From Lewinellaceae bacterium (GTDB lineage Bacteria; Bacteroidota; Bacteroidia; Chitinophagales; Saprospiraceae), in NCBI GenBank assembly GCA_020636075.1, contig JACJYO010000013.1:1-64000 (forward strand): 64,000 nt of DNA, read 5' to 3'. Position 1 is the stretch's first letter. The number at the start of each line of letters is the position of its first letter. The notes under the pieces are model-generated. The model was not told the origin of the DNA. It saw only the letters and a list, made by a program, of their open reading frames with translations, and did no database searches. The translations under genes and the position numbers were made by a program. Shown piece after piece: positions 43,150 to 50,034 of this stretch.

Positions 43150-43260
43150 ACCACGGAGACATGGAGGGCACGGAGTTTGTCTTTCGTGCCCTCCATGTAT
43201 GCGGGCACTCGTCCTACGACTTTGAGTCGTAGGACGAGTAGATCTCCGCACCTCCGTGGT
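43150..43260. repeat. Palindromic element, CACGGAGG family (copy 2, interrupted)
   Basis: The left arm ACCACGGAGACATGGAGGGC... (43150-43175) should pair with a right arm, but the right arm is split by a roughly 48-bp insert into CGTGCCCTCCATGT (43186-43199) and CTCCGTGGT (43252-43260). The insert carries a perfect hairpin at 43207-43239. Confidence 0.85.
43207..43239. repeat. 33-bp hairpin, 15-bp arms and 3-nt loop (copy 1)
   Basis: ACTCGTCCTACGACT (43207-43221), loop TTG, AGTCGTAGGACGAGT (43225-43239). It is inserted in the right arm of the CACGGAGG palindrome. A hairpin of identical geometry with the GACT..AGTC centre is at 52395-52427. Confidence 0.85.
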
Positions 43261-43346
43261 AAATAAAAAAAATTTGCCTCAGAAACCGTTTTGCCGGTAT
43301 TTTGCCGCATGCTCGAAGTCAGCTTTTTTAATCAAAAACCGGTTTT

Positions 43347-44033
43347 ATGCACTACCTCCTCCCGCTACTGCTTTTTTGCTATTCCCTGCCCCATGCCTAT
43401 GCCCAATTTCATCAAACCAGACACCCGCTCGAAGCCGGCGTCATGCTGGGCCTAGCCGGTTATTCCGGCGACATGAGCGCCAAGCGCGTGGATCTGCAGG
43501 AGCTCCGTCCGGCTTACGGCGCTTTCGTTCGTTACCAGTTGGGCAACCGTTTTGCCATAAAGGGTCAGGTGTACGCTGGCGCCATTTCCGGCGACGACAA
43601 ATACTCAGCCATAAAAGCCCCGCGGCACTTCAAATTCGGCACGGCGCTGGTGGAGCTGGCCGGCCTGCTTGAATGGCAGTTGTTTGCCCGTGATCGTGCG
43701 GGCGCCCGCGATTTTTTTATTACACCGTTTGCATTTGCCGGGTTGGGTTACACCTATGCCGATGCCGATGCGCAGTACTACGGACCACCTTCCGAACGCG
43801 AAAAATTTCTTGTAGTCCCCTTACCCGAGGAAAATTTGAAAAGCCGCTTTTTACTGCCAATAGTGGGTGGCGGGATTCGGATAGCGTTTTACGATCAATT
43901 GATCTTGGGACTTGAAGGCGGCTTGCGTCCGGTGCTCTCGGATGACATCGACGGCGTTTCCCTGAATGGAAATCCCGGGGAGAATGACTGGTATTATTTT
44001 TTTGGAGCGACGGTGGCTATGGTGCTGAACTAA
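43347..44033 (+). CDS. DUF6089 family outer membrane protein
   Basis: A 228-aa exported beta-barrel-like protein with a signal peptide (1-19, ending AYAQ). The DUF6089 pattern is visible: LEAGVMLGLAGYSGDMS at the mature N-terminus, YGAFVRYQLGNRFAIKGQV, ITPFAFAGLGYTYAD, and a terminal DWYYFFGATVAMVLN. Members are small porin-like outer-membrane proteins of unknown function in Bacteroidota. Confidence 0.8.
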   Translation: MHYLLPLLLFCYSLPHAYAQFHQTRHPLEAGVMLGLAGYSGDMSAKRVDLQELRPAYGAFVRYQLGNRFAIKGQVYAGAISGDDKYSAIKAPRHFKFGTALVELAGLLEWQLFARDRAGARDFFITPFAFAGLGYTYADADAQYYGPPSEREKFLVVPLPEENLKSRFLLPIVGGGIRIAFYDQLILGLEGGLRPVLSDDIDGVSLNGNPGENDWYYFFGATVAMVLN

Positions 44034-44080
44034 GGCCGTGCACAGCGCTGACCAAGGCGCGCCGAATACCGCCAATACCC

Positions 44081-44088
44081 TACCTTTG
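44081..44088 (+). promoter_or_regulatory. -7 box (TACCTTTG) five bases before an ATG
   Basis: Perfect TAnnTTTG ending only 5 nt before the SSS transporter ATG at 44094, so transcription would begin at or next to the start codon and give a leaderless message. No upstream ribosome-binding site is seen. Confidence 0.45.
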
Positions 44089-44093
44089 GCGGC

Positions 44094-45557
44094 ATGGAAA
44101 ACGGTGTACTTCTCGGATTTATCGTCTTGTACCTGTTGGGAACCCTGGGCATCGGCTGGTGGGCGTCGCGGCGGGTGAAATCGACGGCAGACTTTGTCGT
44201 GGCAGGCAAAAACCTGCCCATGTTCGTAGCAGCCTGTGCGCTGTTTGCCACCTGGTTTGGTTCGGAAACGGTGATGGGAGCCTCCTCGGAATTTATTGAA
44301 AATGGCGTTTTGGGTGTTATTGAAGACCCGTTTGGCGCTGCGCTCTGCCTGTTTCTCGCCGGGTTGCTCATCGCCCGCCCGCTGTACAAGCTCAACCTGC
44401 TCACCTTCAGTGATTTTTTTCGCCTGCGCTACAACAAGGCTACCGAAGTGGTGTCGGCAGTGTTTATGGTGCCCTCGTATTTCAGCTGGATCGCGGCACA
44501 GCTGATCGCGCTGGCTATTCTGCTGCAAGCGGTTTGCGGACTGGATAAAACCTACGGTGTGCTCATCTGCACTACGCTTGTGTTGATTTACACCTACATC
44601 GGCGGGATGTGGTCGGTGTCCATCACCGATTTTGTGCAAACGATCGCCATAATCGTCGGATTGCTGGCGCTGGCCTTCGACATGGTGGTGAAAGTGGGCG
44701 GATTCGACGCCATGCTGGCTACTGCGCCACCCGATTTTTTTCAATTTCTGCCCGATCCCGAGCCCATCAACTACATCCACTGGTTTGCAGCCTGGATGAC
44801 TATCGGGCTGGGCAGTATTCCGCAGCAGGATGTTTTCCAACGGGTCATGGGCGCCCGCTCGGTGCGCGCTTCGGTGAATGCCTGTTATACCTCATCGATC
44901 ATGTACCTGAGCGTGGCGGCCCTGCCACTCATCATCGGCTACTGTGGCCGGATGTTGCACCCCGAACTCCTGGAAGATGGCGATACCCAAATGATGATCC
45001 CGCACCTGGTGCTGCAGCACAGCGGCTTGGGCATTCAGATCCTGTTTTTTGGCGCCTTGCTTTCCGCTATCCTGAGTACCTGTAGCGGCGCTATGTTGGC
45101 CCCGGCCACCGTTATCGGCGAAAACCTGGTGAAACCGCTGTACCGCGATGTGACGGATGCTCAATTGCTTCAAATTATGCGCTATTCGGTGGTGGGTGTA
45201 GCGGTTGTTACGGGAGGGATGGCCCTCTCGCGCGAAAATATTTATGAACTGGTTGGGGAGTCGTCGGCGTTCAGTCTGGTCTCGTTATTTACCCCATTGA
45301 TTGCCGGCTTGTACTGGAAACGCTCCTCGGCTATGGGGGCCATTGCCGCGATGGTTGCCGGTATTGTGGTTTGGTTGGCGGCGATGTTTTGGACAGAGGC
45401 TGTGGTACAACCCCAGGAAGGTGAAGTTGCTACAACCGTGCAAACGCTGGCGCAGGTGCCACCTATGCTTTATGGTTTTGGGGCAAGCATACTGGCCATG
45501 CTGGTGGGAAGCTGGTTGTATCCGGAACGCCGGATTTCGCCCATGGAAAATGCATAG
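44094..45557 (+). CDS. Sodium:solute symporter family transporter
   Basis: A 487-aa SSS-family membrane transporter with about 13 helices. Conserved stretches include ADFVVAGKNLPMFVAACALF, ATWFGSETVMGASSEFIENG, RPLYKLNLLTFSDFFRLRYN, FMVPSYFSWIAAQLIALAI and GLGSIPQQDVFQRVMGARS. Substrates in this group include sugars, amino acids and carboxylates; not specified here. The ATG is only 5 nt after a -7 box, so a leaderless transcript is likely. It follows a DUF6089 gene by 60 bp. Confidence 0.88.
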   Translation: MENGVLLGFIVLYLLGTLGIGWWASRRVKSTADFVVAGKNLPMFVAACALFATWFGSETVMGASSEFIENGVLGVIEDPFGAALCLFLAGLLIARPLYKLNLLTFSDFFRLRYNKATEVVSAVFMVPSYFSWIAAQLIALAILLQAVCGLDKTYGVLICTTLVLIYTYIGGMWSVSITDFVQTIAIIVGLLALAFDMVVKVGGFDAMLATAPPDFFQFLPDPEPINYIHWFAAWMTIGLGSIPQQDVFQRVMGARSVRASVNACYTSSIMYLSVAALPLIIGYCGRMLHPELLEDGDTQMMIPHLVLQHSGLGIQILFFGALLSAILSTCSGAMLAPATVIGENLVKPLYRDVTDAQLLQIMRYSVVGVAVVTGGMALSRENIYELVGESSAFSLVSLFTPLIAGLYWKRSSAMGAIAAMVAGIVVWLAAMFWTEAVVQPQEGEVATTVQTLAQVPPMLYGFGASILAMLVGSWLYPERRISPMENA

Positions 45558-45675
45558 ATGCCGGAATTGGCAACTAGCCGAACCCGAGCCGGTTTTTTTA
45601 GAAAAACGGTGTGCCCACACGATTTTCTTATTTTTAAAACGTTTATAAATAATACGATAAGCAAAAAATACCGGC

Positions 45676-47409
45676 ATGTATAAATTTACCCTCCTCTGCC
45701 TCGTTCTGACTTTTTTTGGAACAACGGCGTCTGCCCAAACATTCAACCAGGTCGAGCTCGAGGCAACGCTTACCTGCATTAAAACCGAAACCTCGCCCCT
45801 GGAAATACCGCTTACCCGGGTGGAGCATTTCATCACCCTGGCTGTGCGTAGTCACGGCACGGCCACAGCGGGAATTTTAGAAGTCCGAAGTTCAGCCGAC
45901 AACCGTACCTGGAGCACCTGGCAAACGCTGGCCGATGATCCGCACGTGGATTTGCCGGCAGGCCAGCGCCAATTCAACATGTTGTTTTTGCCGGTCGACA
46001 GCCGCTATGTGCAGGTACGCGCCATCGGGCTGTGTGCCGATCTGGGGGTTAGCTTGTTTTTTTATTCGCCGGTTGATTTGCCTTCGGAAAATCCCGTTGC
46101 GCTGGATCAGCCCCTGGGGTTCCGGAATTGCCCCTGCGCCCTGCCGGCCTATGTGAACCGTGCGGGCTGGGGCGGCCCGCCCAACCAACAACCGGGCTGC
46201 ACCCCGTCGTATACCACGGTTACCCACCTTTTCGTGCACCACCAGGCCGGGGTAGCCAATCCACCTTATGCTGCGGTGGTCGCATCCATCTGGAACCTGC
46301 ACGTGAATACCAACGGCTGGTGCGATGTCGGTTACCAATGGCTGATCGCTCCCGACGGTACGGTTTATCAGGGCCGCTCCGGTGGCAACAATGTGGTGGG
46401 CGCGCATGCTACCGGCCTGAACGGCAACACCATGGCGGTTTGTATGCTGGGCAATTTTCAGAATGACCAACCCACACAGGCTGCCCTGGAGAGCCTAAAT
46501 GCGCTGTTGGCCTGGAAATGCTGCGACAGCGATATCGATCCGACCGGCACATCAGTGCATGCCGGCTCGGGCCAGACGTTTAAACATATCAGCGGGCACC
46601 GCGATGGCGCCGCCACCCTTTGCCCCGGCGATAATATGTATGCGCGGTTGCCCAATGTGCGCACGGGGACCGATTCACTGTACACCGACCCTTCCGGTTG
46701 CGACGGCATTTGGCCGCCGGCTAATGACAACTGTGCGGGTGCTGTAGCGCTGACCAGTTTGGAAAGTTGTTTGCCCGAAAGCAGCACCACCAATGAGGCG
46801 CTGGCCTCGGGTGTCGCGATCCCAGTGTGCAGTGGTTTTTCCAGCGGAACGGCGCTGGATGTGTGGTTCCGGTTTAATGCAGCGGCCACCCACCATCAGG
46901 TGACGGTGACACCAACAGGCGTTCTTCCGGATGCGCTCGACGCCGTGGTGGCGGTGTACGACGGCGCCTGCGGCGCTTTGGAACTGGTGGCCTGTGTGGA
47001 TGCTCCGGGCGGCGCCGGTGTGCCAACTACTCTGGACCTTCCAGGGCTGACGCCAGGACACGATTATTCTATCCGGGTGTTCGACTACGGCAATGCCCAG
47101 GCTGCCGACGGCCGCTTTGATATTTGCGTTACACATGGCGCCGCGGTGAGCACGTCGGAGGAATTTGATCTGGCGGGTATGCAGGTTTTCCCGAATCCGA
47201 GTAACGGAAGGGTTCGCGTTGAACTGCGTGTATCAGACCCGGGAGATGGAAACATCCGGGTTTTTTCAGCAACCGGGCAGCTGGTGTTGGAACGCAATAC
47301 AAATGCCGGGGCGTTTGATCTGGATTTGACGGGCCGGCCCGCGGGGTTGTATGTTTTGGAATTTCAAACCGGCAGCGGGGTGTTGCGTCAGATGCTGGTG
47401 TTAAATTAG
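45676..47409 (+). CDS. T9SS-exported N-acetylmuramoyl-L-alanine amidase
   Basis: A 577-aa surface or secreted protein. Signal peptide 1-21 (TASAQ), an N-terminal beta-sandwich (about 25-150), then an amidase_2/PGRP domain (about 155-330): HLFVHHQAGVANPP and CDVGYQWLIAPDGTVYQGR with zinc ligands, and TFKHISGHRDGAATLCPGDN carrying the distal His and Cys. A beta-rich domain follows (about 350-490) and the end is a T9SS sorting domain (VFPNPSNGRVRVELRV, GRPAGLYVLEFQTG). Probably hydrolyses peptidoglycan of other bacteria or remodels its own wall from the outside. Confidence 0.88.
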   Translation: MYKFTLLCLVLTFFGTTASAQTFNQVELEATLTCIKTETSPLEIPLTRVEHFITLAVRSHGTATAGILEVRSSADNRTWSTWQTLADDPHVDLPAGQRQFNMLFLPVDSRYVQVRAIGLCADLGVSLFFYSPVDLPSENPVALDQPLGFRNCPCALPAYVNRAGWGGPPNQQPGCTPSYTTVTHLFVHHQAGVANPPYAAVVASIWNLHVNTNGWCDVGYQWLIAPDGTVYQGRSGGNNVVGAHATGLNGNTMAVCMLGNFQNDQPTQAALESLNALLAWKCCDSDIDPTGTSVHAGSGQTFKHISGHRDGAATLCPGDNMYARLPNVRTGTDSLYTDPSGCDGIWPPANDNCAGAVALTSLESCLPESSTTNEALASGVAIPVCSGFSSGTALDVWFRFNAAATHHQVTVTPTGVLPDALDAVVAVYDGACGALELVACVDAPGGAGVPTTLDLPGLTPGHDYSIRVFDYGNAQAADGRFDICVTHGAAVSTSEEFDLAGMQVFPNPSNGRVRVELRVSDPGDGNIRVFSATGQLVLERNTNAGAFDLDLTGRPAGLYVLEFQTGSGVLRQMLVLN

Positions 47410-47442
47410 TGTCAGTTTTGGATAGGTTTATCTGAAATATTT

Positions 47443-47613
47443 CAGATGAGGCTGTATCAAAAAGAGAGAAATCTGAAATACCCGCCGTAGAATATTTTAT
47501 TTACCACGGAGACACGGAGGCCACGGAGTTTGATTCTCCGTGGCCTCCGTGTCTCCGTGGTGAAAATTTGGAATTGCCTGCGCGTGCGAGGACTTATGAT
47601 ACAGCCTCATCTG
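47443..47613. repeat. MITE-like element with GAGGCTGT ends (copy B), nested palindrome
   Basis: Perfect 17-bp terminal inverted repeats CAGATGAGGCTGTATCA (47443-47459) and TGATACAGCCTCATCTG (47597-47613). Inside it sits the CACGGAGG palindrome (47503-47561), and further inverted sequence flanks it outside (GATAGGTTTATC near 47420 and GATTTATCAATCCTATC near 47636-47652). This three-level nesting is not a simple terminator. Confidence 0.85.
47503..47561. repeat. Palindromic element, CACGGAGG family (copy 3)
   Basis: Perfect 26-bp arms at 47503-47528 and 47536-47561 (ACCACGGAGACACGGAGGCC and onward) with a 7-nt loop. It is the most compact member. It is contained in the 47443-47613 element. Confidence 0.9.
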
Positions 47614-47663
47614 GAAAAGCGTTCCAGGTTGACATGATTTATCAATCCTATCTAAAACTTACC

Positions 47664-48764
47664 CTAAATTAAGAATTTCCCATCCTTGTAAATCTGCTCC
47701 CCGTCGGCCCAAACCTCCCCGCCGCGGGTCATGTCGGTGATCATGTCCCAGTGCACCGAAGATTCGTTTTTGCCGCCGCACTGGAGGTAGCTTTGGCCGA
47801 TGGCCATGTGCATGGTGCCGCCGATTTTCTCGTCGAACAGGATGTTTTTCGTCATGCGGTTGATGTCGTAGTTGGTACCAATGGCGGCTTCGCCAAAACG
47901 CCGGGTGCCGGGGAGCTGGAAAATGCGGTCGAGGAAATCCTTGCCGCGGCGGGCTTCCCATTTTTCGATATAACCGGCTTTTACCCAAAGCATCACCTCT
48001 TCCACTTCATGTCCCTGGTAAAGCCCCGGATAGGAAAAATGCACGGTGCCTTCCACACTGTCTTCCACCGGACTGGTGTACACTTCGCCGGAGGGCATGT
48101 TGGTTTGGCCGTCGGAGTTCATCCACTTGCGGCCTTCGGTGTTGAAGGAAATATCGGTGCCTTCGGTGACGTAGCGCACCTGCGTGCAGGCGTTGAGGTG
48201 GTCGACGATGCGTTGTTGTTTGGCACGCACGTCGAGCCAGGCTTGCATGGGATCGGGTTCGAACAGTTTACAGGCGCCGAACACAAAATTTTCGTATTCG
48301 CTCAGGCTCATGCCCGCTTCCTGGGCCGAGGCGTCGGTGGGGAACTGGCAGAGGTTGCGGCGCAGGCGCCGGTCGGCAGTGCGTTCGAAGTAGGCTTTGT
48401 TGATCGGTTTCATGGCCTCCTGCCGGACTTTGGCGGGATCGCTTGGTGCGTTTTGCATTTCCCGCAGGTTGAATGGCGCCCGGATGGCCAGGTAGCAATC
48501 GAACGTTTCCATAGCCAGTTGGTGCAGGGGCGGCAGCGTGTTGAGCGCGTCGGTGGAAGCGTTTTCCAGAAAAATGCGCTCGCGTTCGCGAAAGGAAAGA
48601 TCGCATTCTACCAAGGCCGCGCCGGTTGCCAGGGCTTCGCGGTACACTTCGCGGACGAGGGGCTCGGCGAGGGTCGTGGTGCTGATGAAAACTTTGTCGC
48701 CCGGAGTGACCCGCAGGCAGTAGTGGGTGAGCAGGGCGGCGTATTTTTGAAGTGTGGTGGGCAT
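47664..48764 (-). CDS. M29 family aminopeptidase
   Basis: A 366-aa metallo-aminopeptidase of the AmpS/M29 family (EC 3.4.11.-), removing N-terminal residues using two divalent metals. Catalytic and metal-binding markers are visible: VRYVTEGTDISFNTEGRKWM near residue 200, PSGEVYTSPVEDSVEGTVHF, and GTNYDINRMTKNILFDEKIGG with GGKNESSVHWDMITDM near the C-terminus. Length is near the family norm. A TACTTTTG -7 box on the minus strand lies at 48782-48789, 17 nt before the start. Confidence 0.88.
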   Translation of the reverse strand: MPTTLQKYAALLTHYCLRVTPGDKVFISTTTLAEPLVREVYREALATGAALVECDLSFRERERIFLENASTDALNTLPPLHQLAMETFDCYLAIRAPFNLREMQNAPSDPAKVRQEAMKPINKAYFERTADRRLRRNLCQFPTDASAQEAGMSLSEYENFVFGACKLFEPDPMQAWLDVRAKQQRIVDHLNACTQVRYVTEGTDISFNTEGRKWMNSDGQTNMPSGEVYTSPVEDSVEGTVHFSYPGLYQGHEVEEVMLWVKAGYIEKWEARRGKDFLDRIFQLPGTRRFGEAAIGTNYDINRMTKNILFDEKIGGTMHMAIGQSYLQCGGKNESSVHWDMITDMTRGGEVWADGEQIYKDGKFLI

Positions 48765-48781
48765 GTGTTATACGTTTCCGG

Positions 48782-48789
48782 CAAAAGTA
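48782..48789 (-). promoter_or_regulatory. Candidate -7 box (TACTTTTG) for the M29 gene
   Basis: Perfect TAnnTTTG on the minus strand, 17 nt before the start at 48764. Confidence 0.4.
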
Positions 48790-48795
48790 CAGCCT

Positions 48796-49842
48796 TCAAT
48801 TCAAAGGCAGTTCATCCCGGATTTTTTCCACCATTTCTGTGGGGAGCTCGAGCAATTCAACGATCTGCTCATTGGTAAATCCCTTTAGAATTAGTTTCTC
48901 TACGGCAATCCGAAGGCCTTCTTGACGACCTTCCTGACGACCTTCCTGAAGACCCTCCTGACGACCCTCTTGCCGTCCCTCCTGGCGTCCCTCCTGCCGT
49001 CCCTCCTGGCGTCCCTCCTGCCGTCCTTTTTGGCGTCCTTCCCTTAGTCCCACTTTCCGACCTTCCTGGCGTCCTTCTTCCCGGCCTACTTTCTTGTAGT
49101 ATTTACGGGCATGTTTTTCAACTAATTCTAAGATTCCCATCTTTTTGCGGTTTGGTTGAATGATTGTTTCAAAGTCGTCATACAATTCCTCGCGGTCAAA
49201 TTTCGCGTAATACTTGATAAATTCCAACAGCCGGCGGATACGCTCCCGGGGAATATTTTTTCCAAAAAGCCGCCGGACGAGTTGAATTTTAAATACTAAC
49301 AGTTGCTCATCTGATCCTTTGTTTTGGTGCAGCCCATACCAGGCCGTACTCAGTGCCAGGGCAAACAGGTTCTCCGATTTTTCGAGCTCCTGAATGTTCA
49401 AATCCGCAATTTTGCAGCTGTTGAACAGATATTCCAACCTGGTACCCATGAACTCATACCGAAATGCCTGCGGCCGGTAATCCGGCCGGTCATCGGCGAG
49501 AATCGCCAGCGCAGTGACATCGCGTTGATAGAGATCGCGAATGCGGTACTGGTAGATATACATGCGCTCGGCAAAAAGCGGATCGGGATACGACTGGGCC
49601 TCTACATGCAGCAGAAACCAACTGTCAACGCCGTTTTTCAGCCACACCTTGACCAATTTATCCACGATGCGCTTCTTCGACGTTGATTCGGGATAAATTT
49701 TGAGTAACTCCTGATCCAGGAACTCAAATGGCCGTTGAAAATCAATTTCCGGTAAAAATGGTTGGTAAAACCAATGTAGAAAATCGTCGAAGAGATCTTC
49801 CAGAATCGCTTTCCAAAGCTGATCGCGGGGTATGTGAAACAT
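48796..49842 (-). CDS. Rpn-type PD-(D/E)xK nuclease with GRQE repeat tail
   Basis: A 348-aa protein. The N-terminal 230 residues match the Rpn family of recombination-promoting nucleases (PDDEXK_2/transposase-like): FLPEIDFQRPFEFLDQELLK, HVEAQSYPDPLFAERMYIYQ and RDVTALAILADDRPDY. Rpn proteins in E. coli cut DNA and promote recombination. The tail (about 245-305) is a low-complexity run of four-residue GRQE units, encoded by 12-bp tandem repeats at about 48914-49085, followed by a short FTNEQIVELLELP helix. Start is 49842 (MFHIPRDQ), as the longer frame is AT-rich and non-conserved. No transposase partner is adjacent. Confidence 0.8.
   Translation of the reverse strand: MFHIPRDQLWKAILEDLFDDFLHWFYQPFLPEIDFQRPFEFLDQELLKIYPESTSKKRIVDKLVKVWLKNGVDSWFLLHVEAQSYPDPLFAERMYIYQYRIRDLYQRDVTALAILADDRPDYRPQAFRYEFMGTRLEYLFNSCKIADLNIQELEKSENLFALALSTAWYGLHQNKGSDEQLLVFKIQLVRRLFGKNIPRERIRRLLEFIKYYAKFDREELYDDFETIIQPNRKKMGILELVEKHARKYYKKVGREEGRQEGRKVGLREGRQKGRQEGRQEGRQEGRQEGRQEGRQEGLQEGRQEGRQEGLRIAVEKLILKGFTNEQIVELLELPTEMVEKIRDELPLN
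48914..49085 (-). repeat. 12-bp coding minisatellite in the Rpn-like gene
   Basis: About 13 imperfect 12-bp units, each encoding EGRQ, lie in frame inside 48796-49842. Unit number changes would keep the frame and alter tail length, so the copy count may vary between strains. Confidence 0.75.
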
Positions 49843-49953
49843 GTACAGGCATTTGTCGGGAACGATTCTGGCTGGTTTAAAAAAAACAAAAATGATTATT
49901 TTATTACATAAATCAAAACATTTTATTTTAATTTTATCGCCGGATAAACTTTC

Positions 49954-49961
49954 TATTTTTG
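49954..49961 (+). promoter_or_regulatory. Candidate -7 box (TATTTTTG) for the uvrD-like gene
   Basis: Perfect TAnnTTTG, 74 nt before the start at 50035. The sequence between them contains GGTTCACC, also found in two palindromes. Confidence 0.35.
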
Positions 49962-50034
49962 CCGGAATCACACGAGTTGGGGATTGCGGAGCGGTTCACC
50001 ATTTCTGACACAGTTATTTGAACAACGCCCCCCA

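Noticed and set aside
47443..47613. Simple terminator interpretation of the nested hairpin
   Set aside because: There is no T run after it, arms are far longer than terminators, and the same ends recur elsewhere.
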